Shown here: one piece after another, positions 1-9,366 of the stretch | Layout of the letters: each line of letters begins with the position of its first letter | Position numbering within the stretch: the stretch's first letter is position 1 | Assembly (NCBI GenBank): GCA_021234155.1 | Contig: JAJEKV010000003.1 | Coordinates: 30,177,166 to 30,241,165, forward strand | DNA length: 64,000 nucleotides | Direction of reading: 5' to 3' | Source of the DNA: Isoetes taiwanensis | Taxonomy: Eukaryota; Streptophyta; Lycopodiopsida; Isoetales; Isoetaceae | The notes under the pieces: model-generated | Seen by the model: the letters and a program-made list of their open reading frames with translations, nothing else | Database searches by the model: none | What the model was told of the DNA's origin: nothing | Program-made: the position numbers and the translations under genes

Positions 1-377
1 TGATGCACTATCCAAAATTTTAAGTGAAATCTGGGCCGTCGAAAATTTTAGGGTTTTATGCACGACATACACTAAAACTTTATAATAAAGGATATAGGAT
101 AAGCAACTATGAAGTTGTAGTGGGGAAAATAATCAAACTATTACATAGAAGTCAAAGTCGAAAAGTGGGAAAGATAACACAATGGAAAAAGTGCTCAAAT
201 CCTCTAGAAAATCCCCCATTGTGGAATAGGGGGACTCGTGAGCAATGGGTTATCTTCTTTGCAATGGGGAATTCTTCAATAAAAGGGTATATCATACGGG
301 GAAAAATTAATAGAAACGAGGGATTCTTGAACATAAAAGGATTGGTAGAAATGGTCGAAATGGGGGATTGCAAATGC
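1..377. other. AT-rich noncoding sequence, no gene recognised
   Basis: An open frame of 129 codons crosses this stretch but its translation resembles no family I know, has no domain signature, and runs into a tandem repeat. I treat it as chance. Confidence 0.4.
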
Positions 378-530
378 ACATTGGGGTATTTTCAAGAAAG
401 GGGATTGGATTAAAAGGAAATTTACGAATGGATTGGGGTATTTTGAAAAAAGGGGACTGATTTAAAAAGGAATTTGGAAATGAATTGGGGTATTTTTAAA
501 AGGGGATTGAGTAAAAGGGAAATTACCAAA
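378..530. repeat. Imperfect tandem repeat, about 50-bp period, three units
   Basis: Three degenerate copies of a unit beginning ATTGGGGTATTTT and continuing with an A-rich stretch, GGGGA(T/C)TG and AAAAGG lie at about 380, 433 and 483. The units differ by short indels, so the array is old. Confidence 0.7.
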
Positions 531-1689
531 GAAACAGAGGATTGCACCTTGCGTAAGCACCATTGCACAAATTTCTGGTAATCCTCACCCTTAAAGATGT
601 TATAATATTTACTTGGGGTAGCTGGCCATCGTCCTTGTCATAACCCCTAGGTGCGACTTCCTTTGAAAGGCCCCTAAACAACTCTCCCTTTTAGGACAAA
701 TGCATTAAGCACATCTGCACTCTTTCCTCAACATTGCCTAACTAGGGAATTTAATTTTATCCTTCCAGAAAAAAAAAAAGGGAGGGGGGAAGGGAATTTA
801 ATATTTTTCAATTCATTTAACTTTTTGTTCCAAAATTTGTGACGTGATCAATACAGATATAAACCTAACCCTAACATTGAAAGGGTTTTTTAAACGAAGC
901 GATGCCGCTGCTGTGAGTACCAACAGGTTGAATTTAGCTGTAACTGAATCGGCTAGGTCTTCTGAGGATGGTTAATCTGGCGGCCAGAGCTTTTAACTCC
1001 AGTATTGTCATAAATCGATGGTCGTGACTTTAGCAATATCCAGGATGAAATCGATAACAAGAACTGCGAGGTCTGGATGTTCTTTAGCTTTAAAAGCAGT
1101 TTAATTTGCAACCACATGTCATCCGGAGGCTTTATTTGACTGAGATAAAATAAAGATTCAGAGCTCAATTAGGTGGTTCTGCACACCAGTAGCAAAAGGT
1201 CAAATTCTGGACACTAGTAGCAAAAGGTCAGCTTGCATTTATAGTTTTGGCTTATGTTAGGATAGATATTTCAATTGAGGACACAAAATCTAGTAATCTT
1301 TATATTATAATGTTATTGGGTAAGTATGTCGTCAACGAAACCCTAACCCTATTTTTCGAAATTTAGGGTTCTCATATGTCCGGCCCAGCTCATTATCCTC
1401 CAATTTTGGTCAATCGATTTGGTGCCGTATCGCCTAATCCCAGCTTTTGGGTCCTTAATCTATTTGAAAATCCGTCACACGCCGAAGGCGTGAATCAAGT
1501 TGATGCAGTTCGGGCCGATTCAACATGACATGATGTTTGGTGAATTGTATATGCTATTTTGTTAATAAGGAGTTGAGTCGGAAAGGCCTTCCTTCTTCGG
1601 GGATAGGATGCTTTTGCATATGTGAAAGCAGGGCATTTTTTTTGGCAGTCTGAAATGGAGCAGGATGATGAAGAATTCGAATAGTTATT
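531..1689. other. Noncoding sequence upstream of the LOV relic
   Basis: No coding signal is recognised. It holds an A/G homopolymer tract (769-795), two short telomere-like CCTAACCCTA strings (near 866 and 1340), and a small duplication of AGTAGCAAAAGGTCA near 1190-1230. It may contain upstream exons or promoter of the LOV gene, but I cannot show that. Confidence 0.4.
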
Positions 1690-2705
1690 ATGCGAAAACT
1701 TCAGGATCTGAGTTTAAAGAAAGGATCAGAGTATAATGGAAATGGGCGCCATGTTTCTACCATAAACAGGCCCAACGGGATTGGACCTGCTTATCGAGAA
1801 GAAGATTGTAACGGAATAACGAAATCTGGCAATGGTTCGATGGCACATAATACTTCCGAGAAATAAATTCTCAATGGATTTCATCAACCCACCATGCAGT
1901 TGAAGACAAAGCAGGGCCTTATTCTAGTTGAAAGCATTTTTGGATTAGGATCTCAAAACAATGGAGCAATCATTCCAGATTTTATACATAGAGCATCCTT
2001 TGATAATCATGGTCTTAATGATCTGAACTTAGCAAGCATGCAAAGGGTTAATGGGATCTCTAACGGGCATTACTTTCATAGTTTGGATTCAGGACAGACT
2101 GGAAACTTCATGCCAAATGTAAACTGCCTACGGCAATTTCAACCACAGCTTTTACAACATTATTTTTTTGCACCGGATGGTGTTGTCCAGCCTAATTTTG
2201 GTACAACAGAGTCCACCATTTCTATGGAATCCAGAGAACAATCTTTCATTCATGCAGGGGGATTTAACAATAGGAAGTTGCAGGTGCCCAAGATGAAAAT
2301 TCATTAGGGCAGCTTAATAACTGACTGGGTACAGCAAAGAAGAGGTATTGGGTCATAATTGTAGGTTTCTGCAAGGACCTGATACAGATAAGAGAATGGT
2401 TACGGAAATCAGAGATGCCATACGCGAAGAAAGATCGTGCCAAGTTCAAATACTTAATTACACAAAACATGGAAAACCCTTTTGGAATCTGTTTTATCTG
2501 GCCCCCATCTATTCCCGTGAGGATGGGAAAGTAATTCATGTTTTAGGTGTTCAAACTCCTATTTCTCACAGGCTTGCCACAGCATTTGTGCAGAATGTAG
2601 GTTCCTCTGATGAAGTCTGTCATGAAGGTAGGTTTGAATTTGTTGGGTTTTGGATGCAATGGTTAACCATTTCTCTTCATTTTTGCAGGCCGTCAACTTA
2701 AGTAG
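1690..2705 (+). pseudogene. PAS/LOV (LLP/TLP-type) photoreceptor gene fragment, broken
   Basis: LOV domains bind flavin and form a light-induced cysteinyl adduct. From about 2328 the frame reads TGYSKEEVLGHNCRFLQGPD, followed by a PFWNLFYLAPI block and DGKVIHVLGVQTPI, which is the second half of a LOV domain with the reactive Cys retained. The usual GRNCRFLQ is GHNCRFLQ. The IREERS..Q..NY..GKPFWNLF pattern is most like plant PAS/LOV (LLP) proteins. The first half of the domain is missing directly upstream. The frame 1690-2307 reads as a low-complexity linker and is interrupted by an in-frame TAA at 1864-1866, and stops separate it from the LOV block. A donor at 2628 and acceptor ending at 2688 join to a short last exon (codons GRQLK, stop 2703-2705), so splice sites are preserved. 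Likely a pseudogene or a gene with unresolved exons. Confidence 0.7.
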
Positions 2706-3000
2706 CTTTACAGATTAGATTTCCATAGAGGTAATCAATAAAATATTTTTGCTTCAACTTTTTAGCAAACCTCCATTTGAATATGATTATGCATGCAGAT
2801 TCCAACAAAAGGAAAACAATGTGCACATGCTGAGATTCTAGAAGTTCTCGCAGTAGTGTGAAACACATCAATTGGCATTAGCTCAGACTTGATCTCATGT
2901 TGTGTTGAGCGAGAAGAATTAGAAAGGTTGCTCTAACATCAATCACATTAGAAACCCCGGGATGCTATCAATGAGAAATGGGCCTTCTTGCGTGAGAGAC
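2706..3000. other. Noncoding sequence between the LOV relic and a tandem duplication
   Basis: No open frame of note and no recognised motif. It could contain the 3' untranslated region of the LOV gene. Confidence 0.35.
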
Positions 3001-3204
3001 ACCCAAATGTAGCATGGATGACATTTCTAAAGCTGGTGGCCAAGTAGGTCTTCTATTCTTATATTGGACTGACGTTTCATGATGATTGAGATTGTACCAC
3101 ACACCCAAACGTAGCATGGATGACATTTCTAAAGCTGGTGGCCAAGTAGATCTTCTATTCTTATATTGGACTGATGTTTCATGATGATTGAGATTGTACC
3201 ACAC
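3001..3204. repeat. Two-unit tandem duplication, 102-bp period
   Basis: The unit starting ACCCAAATGTAGCATGGATG at 3001 is repeated at 3103 with only a few substitutions. 102 is divisible by 3, so a reverse-strand frame stays open and gives a duplicated 34-residue peptide. I regard this as a shadow of the repeat. Confidence 0.9.
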
Positions 3205-3545
3205 GCTTCCTTTGCTTGAATTTGATGTTCGCTATTGTACAAAGGAACAATCCAACAATGCAGATCTGTAGACTAAGAATTTTCTTACCCCTGCCATGGC
3301 ATAAACACTGCTATCGTTACTATGATTTTAAGGTCAATGTTCATTCCATAACTTCTGGGAGGCTTTATTTTTTATTTTCTTGCAAATAGTCTTGATTTCT
3401 CACAACTGGTTTTCTCTACCAGATTGATTATGTAAACTACATATTTGTTTATGCCATTAAGGAAATTGTGGCAGTAAATGGCAAATCTCAAGGGCCAACA
3501 ATTTGTCTTAGAGAAAAGACAGAGTTATCATAAACGGTAACCAAT

Positions 3546-3854
3546 TTGGTTACAAGCAACCTCAGAATTTACTGGTTGGTTTGCATTTTCTCTATTCTGC
3601 AGAACAGAGTGATATGGAACGCCATGATTTACTGTGTTAAGTTTAAAGATGCATGTAAGTTGTTTGTAAAAATGCCACAGCATGACACTATATCATGGAA
3701 TACAATTATTGTAGCATATATGCACCAGGGACATGAAAGCAAGGTTTTTGTAAAATGCAGGAGTATATCTTTCCAGATGAATTTAGTTATTGGAGTTCTT
3801 GATGCATGTGCTATGATAGGCATTTCCAATCACCAAGTCAACAAAGATGGTTAA
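3546..3854 (+). pseudogene. PPR protein fragment
   Basis: The translation contains WNAMIYCVKFKDACKLFVKM followed by PQHDTISWNTIIVAYMHQGH and later VLDACAMIG. These match the PLS-class pentatricopeptide pattern (LF.KMP.RD.ISWNTMI..Y...G, then VL.ACA..G). PPR proteins bind organellar RNA and in land plants often direct editing. Only about two repeats remain and the frame ends after roughly 100 codons, with no targeting peptide or E/DYW domain. It is a relic that abuts the left end of transposon A (3923). Confidence 0.75.
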
Positions 3855-3918
3855 AACTTTGATGTCTGTGAAGTTTTTACAGGAACAAGGAATTTCCATA
3901 TCTAGAGATCTTGCCTAC

Positions 3919-3922
3919 CACA
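3919..3922. other. Target site duplication of element A, left
   Basis: CACA immediately precedes the GGGT terminus; the same four bases follow the right terminus at 7838-7841. Confidence 0.85.
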
Positions 3923-3945
3923 GGGTAAAAGAAAGCTAGGGTGTC
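3923..3945 (+). repeat. Terminal inverted repeat of element A, left
   Basis: A 23-bp arm, exactly complementary to 7815-7837. The GGGT start, the AAAG at positions 6-9 and a second GGGTG near position 17 recur in the MITE at 21546 and, more loosely, in elements E and C. Confidence 0.93.
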
Positions 3946-4239
3946 TTACATTTGGCCAAATGTAGAGTAAGAGATGTATCACATTTCAAATACATAACCG
4001 TTTTTTCAGTATGTACATAATAATAGCTATATTATGGAATCTTTTTTTTCGGAACTACTTGCCACGTCAATTAAAATGCAATCATGAAGCAGATTTCAAT
4101 TCCCGCCGCTCTAACCACTCCAAGAAACGCCTGAACGTTAGGAGAATTTCCCACTTTCTGGCTAAAACTTCGCCCAGCTCCAGGATTTCCCTCCTTCTTG
4201 CCAGAATTCCTCCAGCTAACCCTAAACCACGCAAGAACC

Positions 4240-6849
4240 ATGATGAACAATGAAGGAACAGAAATGGCGCAAGAAGATTGCAATATCGGGAATGTGACAA
4301 AGAAAATGAAGCGTAAGATTGATGAAATTTGCAAATTTATATATGATCAGGTTCAAGATTTACGTCCTGTGCAAAGGAGAGCTTTAGCAGTGAAAACTGT
4401 TCGGGATGAAAGGCTGCACTTCTTTTTTGAACCTGCCATTGGAAATCCAGCGCAAGCAATTCTGAAGGATACTATGCTAAAAAATATCCGTGAAGGTCTG
4501 CAGGAAGTGAAACAAGCAAATAGCAATGATAAATTAGCAGCTAAGCATTCCCTGTTATCAATGATTGTTGGTGAGAATGGAAAACTCAGGCAAAAAGGAG
4601 TAGTCTCTAGAATTCTTCAAGTGCAAGCAAGAAACCTCACAAAAGCTGCAATTAGAAGAAAGGGGATGTCATTATCAGGTGCTAATATGTGAACCCAGGG
4701 CAGACATGCTTCCGGAATCAACCAAACAGTTGGTAAATGAGTTTTGGTTAACCCACACAAAAACTTCTCCAAAGTACAGGGATGTCAGGAAGAAAAGGAC
4801 ACTTCCAATCCAGTTTTTGGACATGCCCCAGGTCAGTTTTAAGTCTTTTAATCCTCTTTTTTGCAAGCTTGATAGAAGCTAGCTTCTGTGCATCCTGGAT
4901 AAGTTTAGTAATCCTATTTGCATTCCATGCAAGGGACGTATATGATATACATTGAAGTACATCCAACTACAGTAATTCTATTTTTACACTTGGAGGTACT
5001 GAATGAGCTATGTTTAACAGGAAAAGTACTTGGATGTACTTCCACTTGCATAAGGCAGAAAATGTGTTGAAAGTCAGGCTGTGTGATTATAGTCTTGATT
5101 TTTGTAGTTCCCAAGTACATTATAGTACATTTTAAGCTTTCCTGATCTCAAGATAGTTTTGAAAGATAGGGTGATACATAAAAGTATTTAAATGTACTTC
5201 CTTCCATAAGAAAAGTATGAAATACGTACATCTGTAATACAGTGACACTGTCTGTGACCTGGTTACATATTGAGTTTTTTATGTACATCTGGAACTCTTT
5301 GGAGTACATTATTTATACATTTATACATATCATTTACATGGTATGTACTATGTTGTGGTATAGTACTTGAATGTATATCAAATCATGATCTGCGTGCCAT
5401 AGAACTAATGCAATGTCTGCAACATCTTTGAATTCGTAAGTTGTTCTAAGTTATATCTTACTTATACATGCCGCTTTTTTCCTTGCAGAGTGAATTGTAT
5501 GAGATGTTCAAAGATGAACATCCTGAAGTGAAGATTAGCATCAGAAAGTTCGAGCTGCTTAAGCCTACGTGTGTGAGAAGGTTGAAAGAGAGGAACACAT
5601 GCTGCTGCGTGAAGCATGAACAAGCTGATCTATACAGAAAAGCTTTTAGCGTCCTGAGGAGCAAATTTCATGCCAATTGTACATGTTCTTGTGGTGTTTG
5701 TGCAGCAGATGAGAACAATGGCGTCTGCCAAGCTCCTTCTAAAACATTTCAAATGCTATGTGGAGAGCTACGGTCTGTGACAAGGAAGGCGAAGAGTGGC
5801 ATAGTTTGGATCAGGTCAAGGGAGAGTGCCGTAACTGTGGCACTGAAAATATTCAAATCTGTCCTAAGGAGAAAGAGTCGCAGAATGAGAACATTGAATG
5901 GCAAGTTTACAAGTACGTGAACGAACCTTCCAAAGCTGGCACTTCAAGGAGGTTGAAGCTTGTTACTGAAAGCGGGACTCCAGGTACATTGCTTGACAAG
6001 ATGTTTCAAAGACCTTACAAAGTTCACTATTCACAACTTTTCAAAGAAGTTGGCGAGAGCAAACAATTCAGGAAATCGATTAAAATTTGAGGGATGATTC
6101 TATTTTGTCGTGAATGGACTTTGCGAGAAACTACACTTTGCGCCATTCGGGGAGGTTCACCGAGCATTGGAACAATGACCGATAACTATTCGTGCATATA
6201 ACCATGATGAAAGTCAATGGTGAGCTGAAAAAAACTGTTCATTTGTATGTTTCCGATGTTATGAAGCATGATGCTTTCTTTGTTCAGTTGCACTCAAGAA
6301 GCACCATATTTGGATGATGCAAAAGGTTTTGGCCACATCAAATACCATGTCATGTGGTCCGATGGGTGTCTTTGCTTTTAAGTGTTCTCGAGCCTTTTAT
6401 TTGAATGTGGCCCAATATTATAACAGTATAAAATTAGGATGCAAGTGGAATTATTTTGGCTCGTGCCATGGAAAAGGAGAACATGATGGGCGATCGCTTT
6501 GGAGAAAAGGTTCCTAGCAGACGAGCAAAGGAAAGAGAATGGTGTTCCGATTTTGGGTGCCAACTCTGCTTGCAATTTGCTGAGACAAAAGAAGTGCAAA
6601 ATGGACAGAGTCATATGGGAGGTGATGGCAGAAGACATTAACAGGGACCCTCGTTCAGATTGTGAGACATTGCCTGGTACTCTAGCTATACATTGTGTGT
6701 CTGCTATTAATCCAGCTGACCCAACACTTGTCATGTATAGATCCCTGTCATGTTTTTGCAATGGTTGCTTGAATTTCAGATGGGGAGAATGTGAGAATCT
6801 CGAGCATTGTGGTGCGTGGAAGCTGCACAAACTGGAGCCTATTTCCTGA
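4240..6849 (+). pseudogene. DDE-type transposase of element A, degenerate
   Basis: The enzyme would cut and join the transposon ends. Exon 1 (ATG 4240 or 4243, to about 4830) gives an N-terminal helical region with FFFEPAIGNPAQA and NDKLAAKHSLLSMIVGE, a one-base shift near 4680, then RDVRKKRTLPIQFLDMPQ before a GT donor. A 650-bp intron ends in TTGCAG at about 5489. Exon 2 has KP.CVRRLKERNTCCCVKHE (zinc cluster), GECRNCG..ICP, then LRDDSILFVVNG where the sister copy has VVDFSEN, so the first catalytic Asp is changed to Asn. Further on are WSDGC, HGKGEHDG and a Cys tail (SLSCFCNGCLNFRWGEC). There are several frameshifts and a stop near 6175, so it cannot make active protein. Exon-intron boundary matches the E copy. 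Confidence 0.85.
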
Positions 6850-7506
6850 AACCTTATTTATATTGTCACGTAATTCTGTCTGCTGAATTTTCAGTTCTTC
6901 AACCTTGGATGTGCTGCTAATTAACTCTCCATAACACTGCTGCAACAGAGTTTCTGCAAATTCAAGCTCTTCCTTAGGGTAAAATCCTTGCTGAAATTTA
7001 GGAACCTTGGATGTGGATTTAGAGGTCCCAATTTCTTCTGTAATAGCAGATTCTTTTGCTCCTCCCTTTGCCAAATCTTTGGCCAAAACTTTAAAAGTAT
7101 CCCAATCTACTTTTTTACCTGTCAATTGAAGGGCAAATGCACGAGCAAAGTACTCAGGTACATGGCGATTTGTGACCTCCCGCTTACCAAAAACAATTTC
7201 ATAATGTTTGTAGAAGTTCTCGGCCCACTCTGGCTTCACGCTAGATTCTTTGAACCCCCGTATGTCTTTGGGCCCCCACTGCTCGTCCATTATCTGTTGT
7301 AAATCTGAAAAAATTTCATCTGCATTGACACATCTTACATGCTTTGCTTCCACAACAGCGGGTTCTTCACAAATAAGCCTTCTTTTTGGCCCTGGTTCCT
7401 CAGAAGTTTGAACCTTCCTCTTGTTCTTTTCGGCTTTCTTGCTAGAATCGGCTATTTTCAAATTTTTGTTTAATCTGGGTGACTTCCGGGAGGCAAAGGC
7501 GTCCAT
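6748..7506 (-). CDS. Accessory protein of the GGGT-ended transposon family (YFARA/DWD domain, coiled coil), element A copy
   Basis: Function unknown. The frame opens with MDAFASRKSPRLNKN, a basic nuclear-localisation-like start (KKAEKNKRK, GPKRRL). Residues 70-150 form a conserved domain: W-G-P-K, KPEW, then a Tyr-Glu, VFGKRE, NRHVPEYFARAFAL and KVDWDTFK. The same landmarks appear in E at 29523-30000 (KPGW, YE.VF, HIPLYFARAYAL, IDWDEVK) and, degraded, in C near 48.6-48.8 kb. The C-terminal third is predicted coiled coil. The 3' end overlaps the transposase 3' end on the other strand by about 100 bp. It lacks the long coiled coil and RING finger of the C copy and so looks truncated. Likely a transposition cofactor or regulator, by its constant partnership with the transposase. 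Confidence 0.75.
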   Translation of the reverse strand: MDAFASRKSPRLNKNLKIADSSKKAEKNKRKVQTSEEPGPKRRLICEEPAVVEAKHVRCVNADEIFSDLQQIMDEQWGPKDIRGFKESSVKPEWAENFYKHYEIVFGKREVTNRHVPEYFARAFALQLTGKKVDWDTFKVLAKDLAKGGAKESAITEEIGTSKSTSKVPKFQQGFYPKEELEFAETLLQQCYGELISSTSKVEELKIQQTELRDNINKVSGNRLQFVQLPRTTMLEILTFSPSEIQATIAKT

Positions 7507-7814
7507 TGCTTGGATTTGGGCAAGGATTTCGAGGAAGAAGAATAGTTACAGTCGAATTACTTCGTTGATCACTCACAAACACAAAAAATTGGAACGGCGG
7601 CAAATTTTTTTTGGCAACAGGAAACACTTCGCAATCTCCCTCCGAAAAATTGCAATGAAGGTCCGTTCTGGTTGCCACTGCCACTCATAATTTTGAATTG
7701 CTGACGTGGCTACTCCTAATCATTACATATCCCAACTAACTAAAATTCAAAAAAATAACAAAAATGGGTGCCTACATGCCCTACATTATACATAATGTAA
7801 GGGCATTTTTTTTA

Positions 7815-7837
7815 GACACCCTAGCTTTCTTTTACCC
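7815..7837 (-). repeat. Terminal inverted repeat of element A, right
   Basis: Exact complement of 3923-3945. It is followed by the target duplication CACA at 7838-7841. Confidence 0.93.
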
Positions 7838-8704
7838 CACATCATCCATGTGTGTACAAATCCTAGAAAGATTTTACATTTGAAAAGAATCTCTATTCTC
7901 TTATTGTATAAAGTGGCCTTAATTGCATTGGGGTGCTAGCAAAACATCTTATTCGAGTATTCACTTCTTCTGGTCACTTAGTGGAAGCAAATGTTGCCTT
8001 CGCTAATCCGGTAAAACCATGTTCTAGAAATACTACGGGTAGCCATGGACAAGAATGCTGAAGAAGAGGCAGGAGCAATAAAAAATCCACTAAGCAGGGC
8101 AAAGCGTCAGTAGTTGCTCACATAAAATGTAAGAAGCCTAGCAGCTGAGTGACAGAAACATCATGCCGTAAGATCACATATTATTCTTGTTTCAAATCTG
8201 AAACAATATCTATGGTGCACCCACCATGGGGAAAGGAAAACCAGTGTTATAAAAAAGGGCATACAAAACTTTATTAAAGCGCAGACTTTGGTCGAGCGAC
8301 CCAAAGTTAAGATGGCAAGCAACTATTGCTTCGTCTAGCAACTTTAAGACAAACCTCTGAGTCCACGGAGGCTTAACATGGTAACCTTAGTTATGGGTTA
8401 AGAAGATAATACCACCTTAGTTATAAACGCATAGAATAGCAACACCTTTATGGGTTAGTAACCTTAGTTAAGGGTTATACGATATAAGTTAATTAGTATA
8501 TATGTGGTATGAAGTAATGTGCTATGTGAATGTTTTGAAAACAATAGGTTAGCCTCGACCAATAGAAAAGCATAAGATAACCCCGAACAAGATAATAGCT
8601 AGGTTTTCATTTTCACAGCTAGGTTTTCATTTTCAGATGGGCGGCAGAGCAAGGCGGCAAGGTCTGAGCTGCAAGGCGCCAGAGCAAGGCGGCCGAGGTG
8701 AGAA
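7838..8704. other. Noncoding repeat-derived sequence
   Basis: No gene recognised. 8025-8100 (TTCTAGAAATAC, then CATGGACAAGAATGCTG) is repeated at 9355-9420, showing a dispersed element. Around 8370-8480 the phrase CCTTAGTTAnGGGTTA recurs three times. Confidence 0.5.
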
Positions 8705-8862
8705 GGCAATTTCTTTTGCTGTAATGTATTTTCACCCAATAATTTCTTTTGCTGTTATGTATTTTCAACATAATAGATCTTGATTACTAGATTATTACTA
8801 GATTATTACTAGATTATTACTAGATTATTGGGTGAAAATACATTACAGCAAAAGAAATTGCC
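8705..8862. repeat. Perfect 38-bp inverted repeat with 82-bp spacer
   Basis: The arm 8705-8742 (GGCAATTTCTTTTGCTGTAA...) is the exact complement of 8825-8862. The spacer carries a second partial copy of the left arm and four direct copies of an 11-bp unit ATTACTAGATT (about 8782-8825). The right arm and the sequence after it recur at 11785-11823 without the left arm. Confidence 0.93.
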
Positions 8863-8984
8863 AAAGACGAAACATGTTTGAATTATCTTCTCCATTGATC
8901 TTCATCTTGTGCTCCGAATCCAAAGCCCTCCTCCAAACAGCCAAGCTAAACCCTGCATACACAAAAAAGACAAACCAAAGGCCA

Positions 8985-9113
8985 CCAAGGCCATCCAGCC
9001 ACCAAGGCTTCCAACTAGGCACCAAGCCTTCCACTAGGCACACCGGCCTCAACCAGGCACAAAAGGGCCCAACCAGGCACTCGGCCTCCACCAGGCACTA
9101 GGCCTTCAACCCA
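8985..9113. repeat. Degenerate 19-20-bp minisatellite (CCAGGCAC type)
   Basis: Units of the kind CAACCAGGCACAAAGGCCC repeat with variants. A related block is at 11940-12113. The unit resembles the larger minisatellite at 15.4-19.3 kb in length and in its GGC...CCAAC spacing. Confidence 0.7.
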
Positions 9114-9139
9114 GTGTTAGTTTATATCAACAAGTTATA

Positions 9140-9366
9140 TATTTAGGGGAAGGGTGGGGGGTGGGCCAAACCGTAGGGAGAAGGAAGAAGAGGAAGGGAG
9201 ATGTACCACGAGAGCTGATGAGAGAGAAGAGGCCGAGAAAGCACATAAATAGGGAAAAGAGGGAAAAGACCTAACTAACTGCTAACTACTAACCGCCTCC
9301 GTATTTCTAGAACCTCGTTTTCCTTCTATTCGTTGAAACGAAGGAAAACGTCATTTCTAGAAATAC
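9140..9366. repeat. Dispersed repeat copy 1, ending in a compound hairpin
   Basis: The segment with GGGCCAAACCGTAGGGAGAA, GAGCTGATGAG and AAGCACATAAATAGGG is shared with 11466-11624 and 12150-12345. It ends in a nested palindrome, 9301-9366: outer arms GTATTTCTAGAA / TTCTAGAAATAC, inner arms CGTTTTCCTTC / GAAGGAAAACG, core TTCGTT-GA-AACGAA. Confidence 0.88.

Larger units (their letters stand above)
3923..7837. mobile_element. Element A: GGGT-ended DNA transposon, 3.9 kb, 4-bp TSD CACA
   Basis: The left end GGGTAAAAGAAAGCTAGGGT (3923 on) is exactly repeated in inverse at the right end; arms are 23 bp, 3923-3945 and 7815-7837. The 4 bases CACA flank both ends (3919-3922 and 7838-7841). Just inside each end is a short palindrome: TACATTTGGCCAAATGTA on the left and TACATTATACATAATGTA on the right. 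It holds a degenerate transposase gene on + and an accessory gene on -, arranged tail to tail. It is about half the size of C and probably lost its middle. A 4-bp duplication fits Sola-type elements, but superfamily is not proven. Confidence 0.92.

Noticed and set aside
863-1352. Interstitial telomere sequence
   Set aside because: Only two isolated CCTAACCCTA strings, not an array; such boxes are common in plant promoters.
2968-3204. 78-residue reverse frame with internal repeat
   Set aside because: Explained by the 102-bp tandem duplication.
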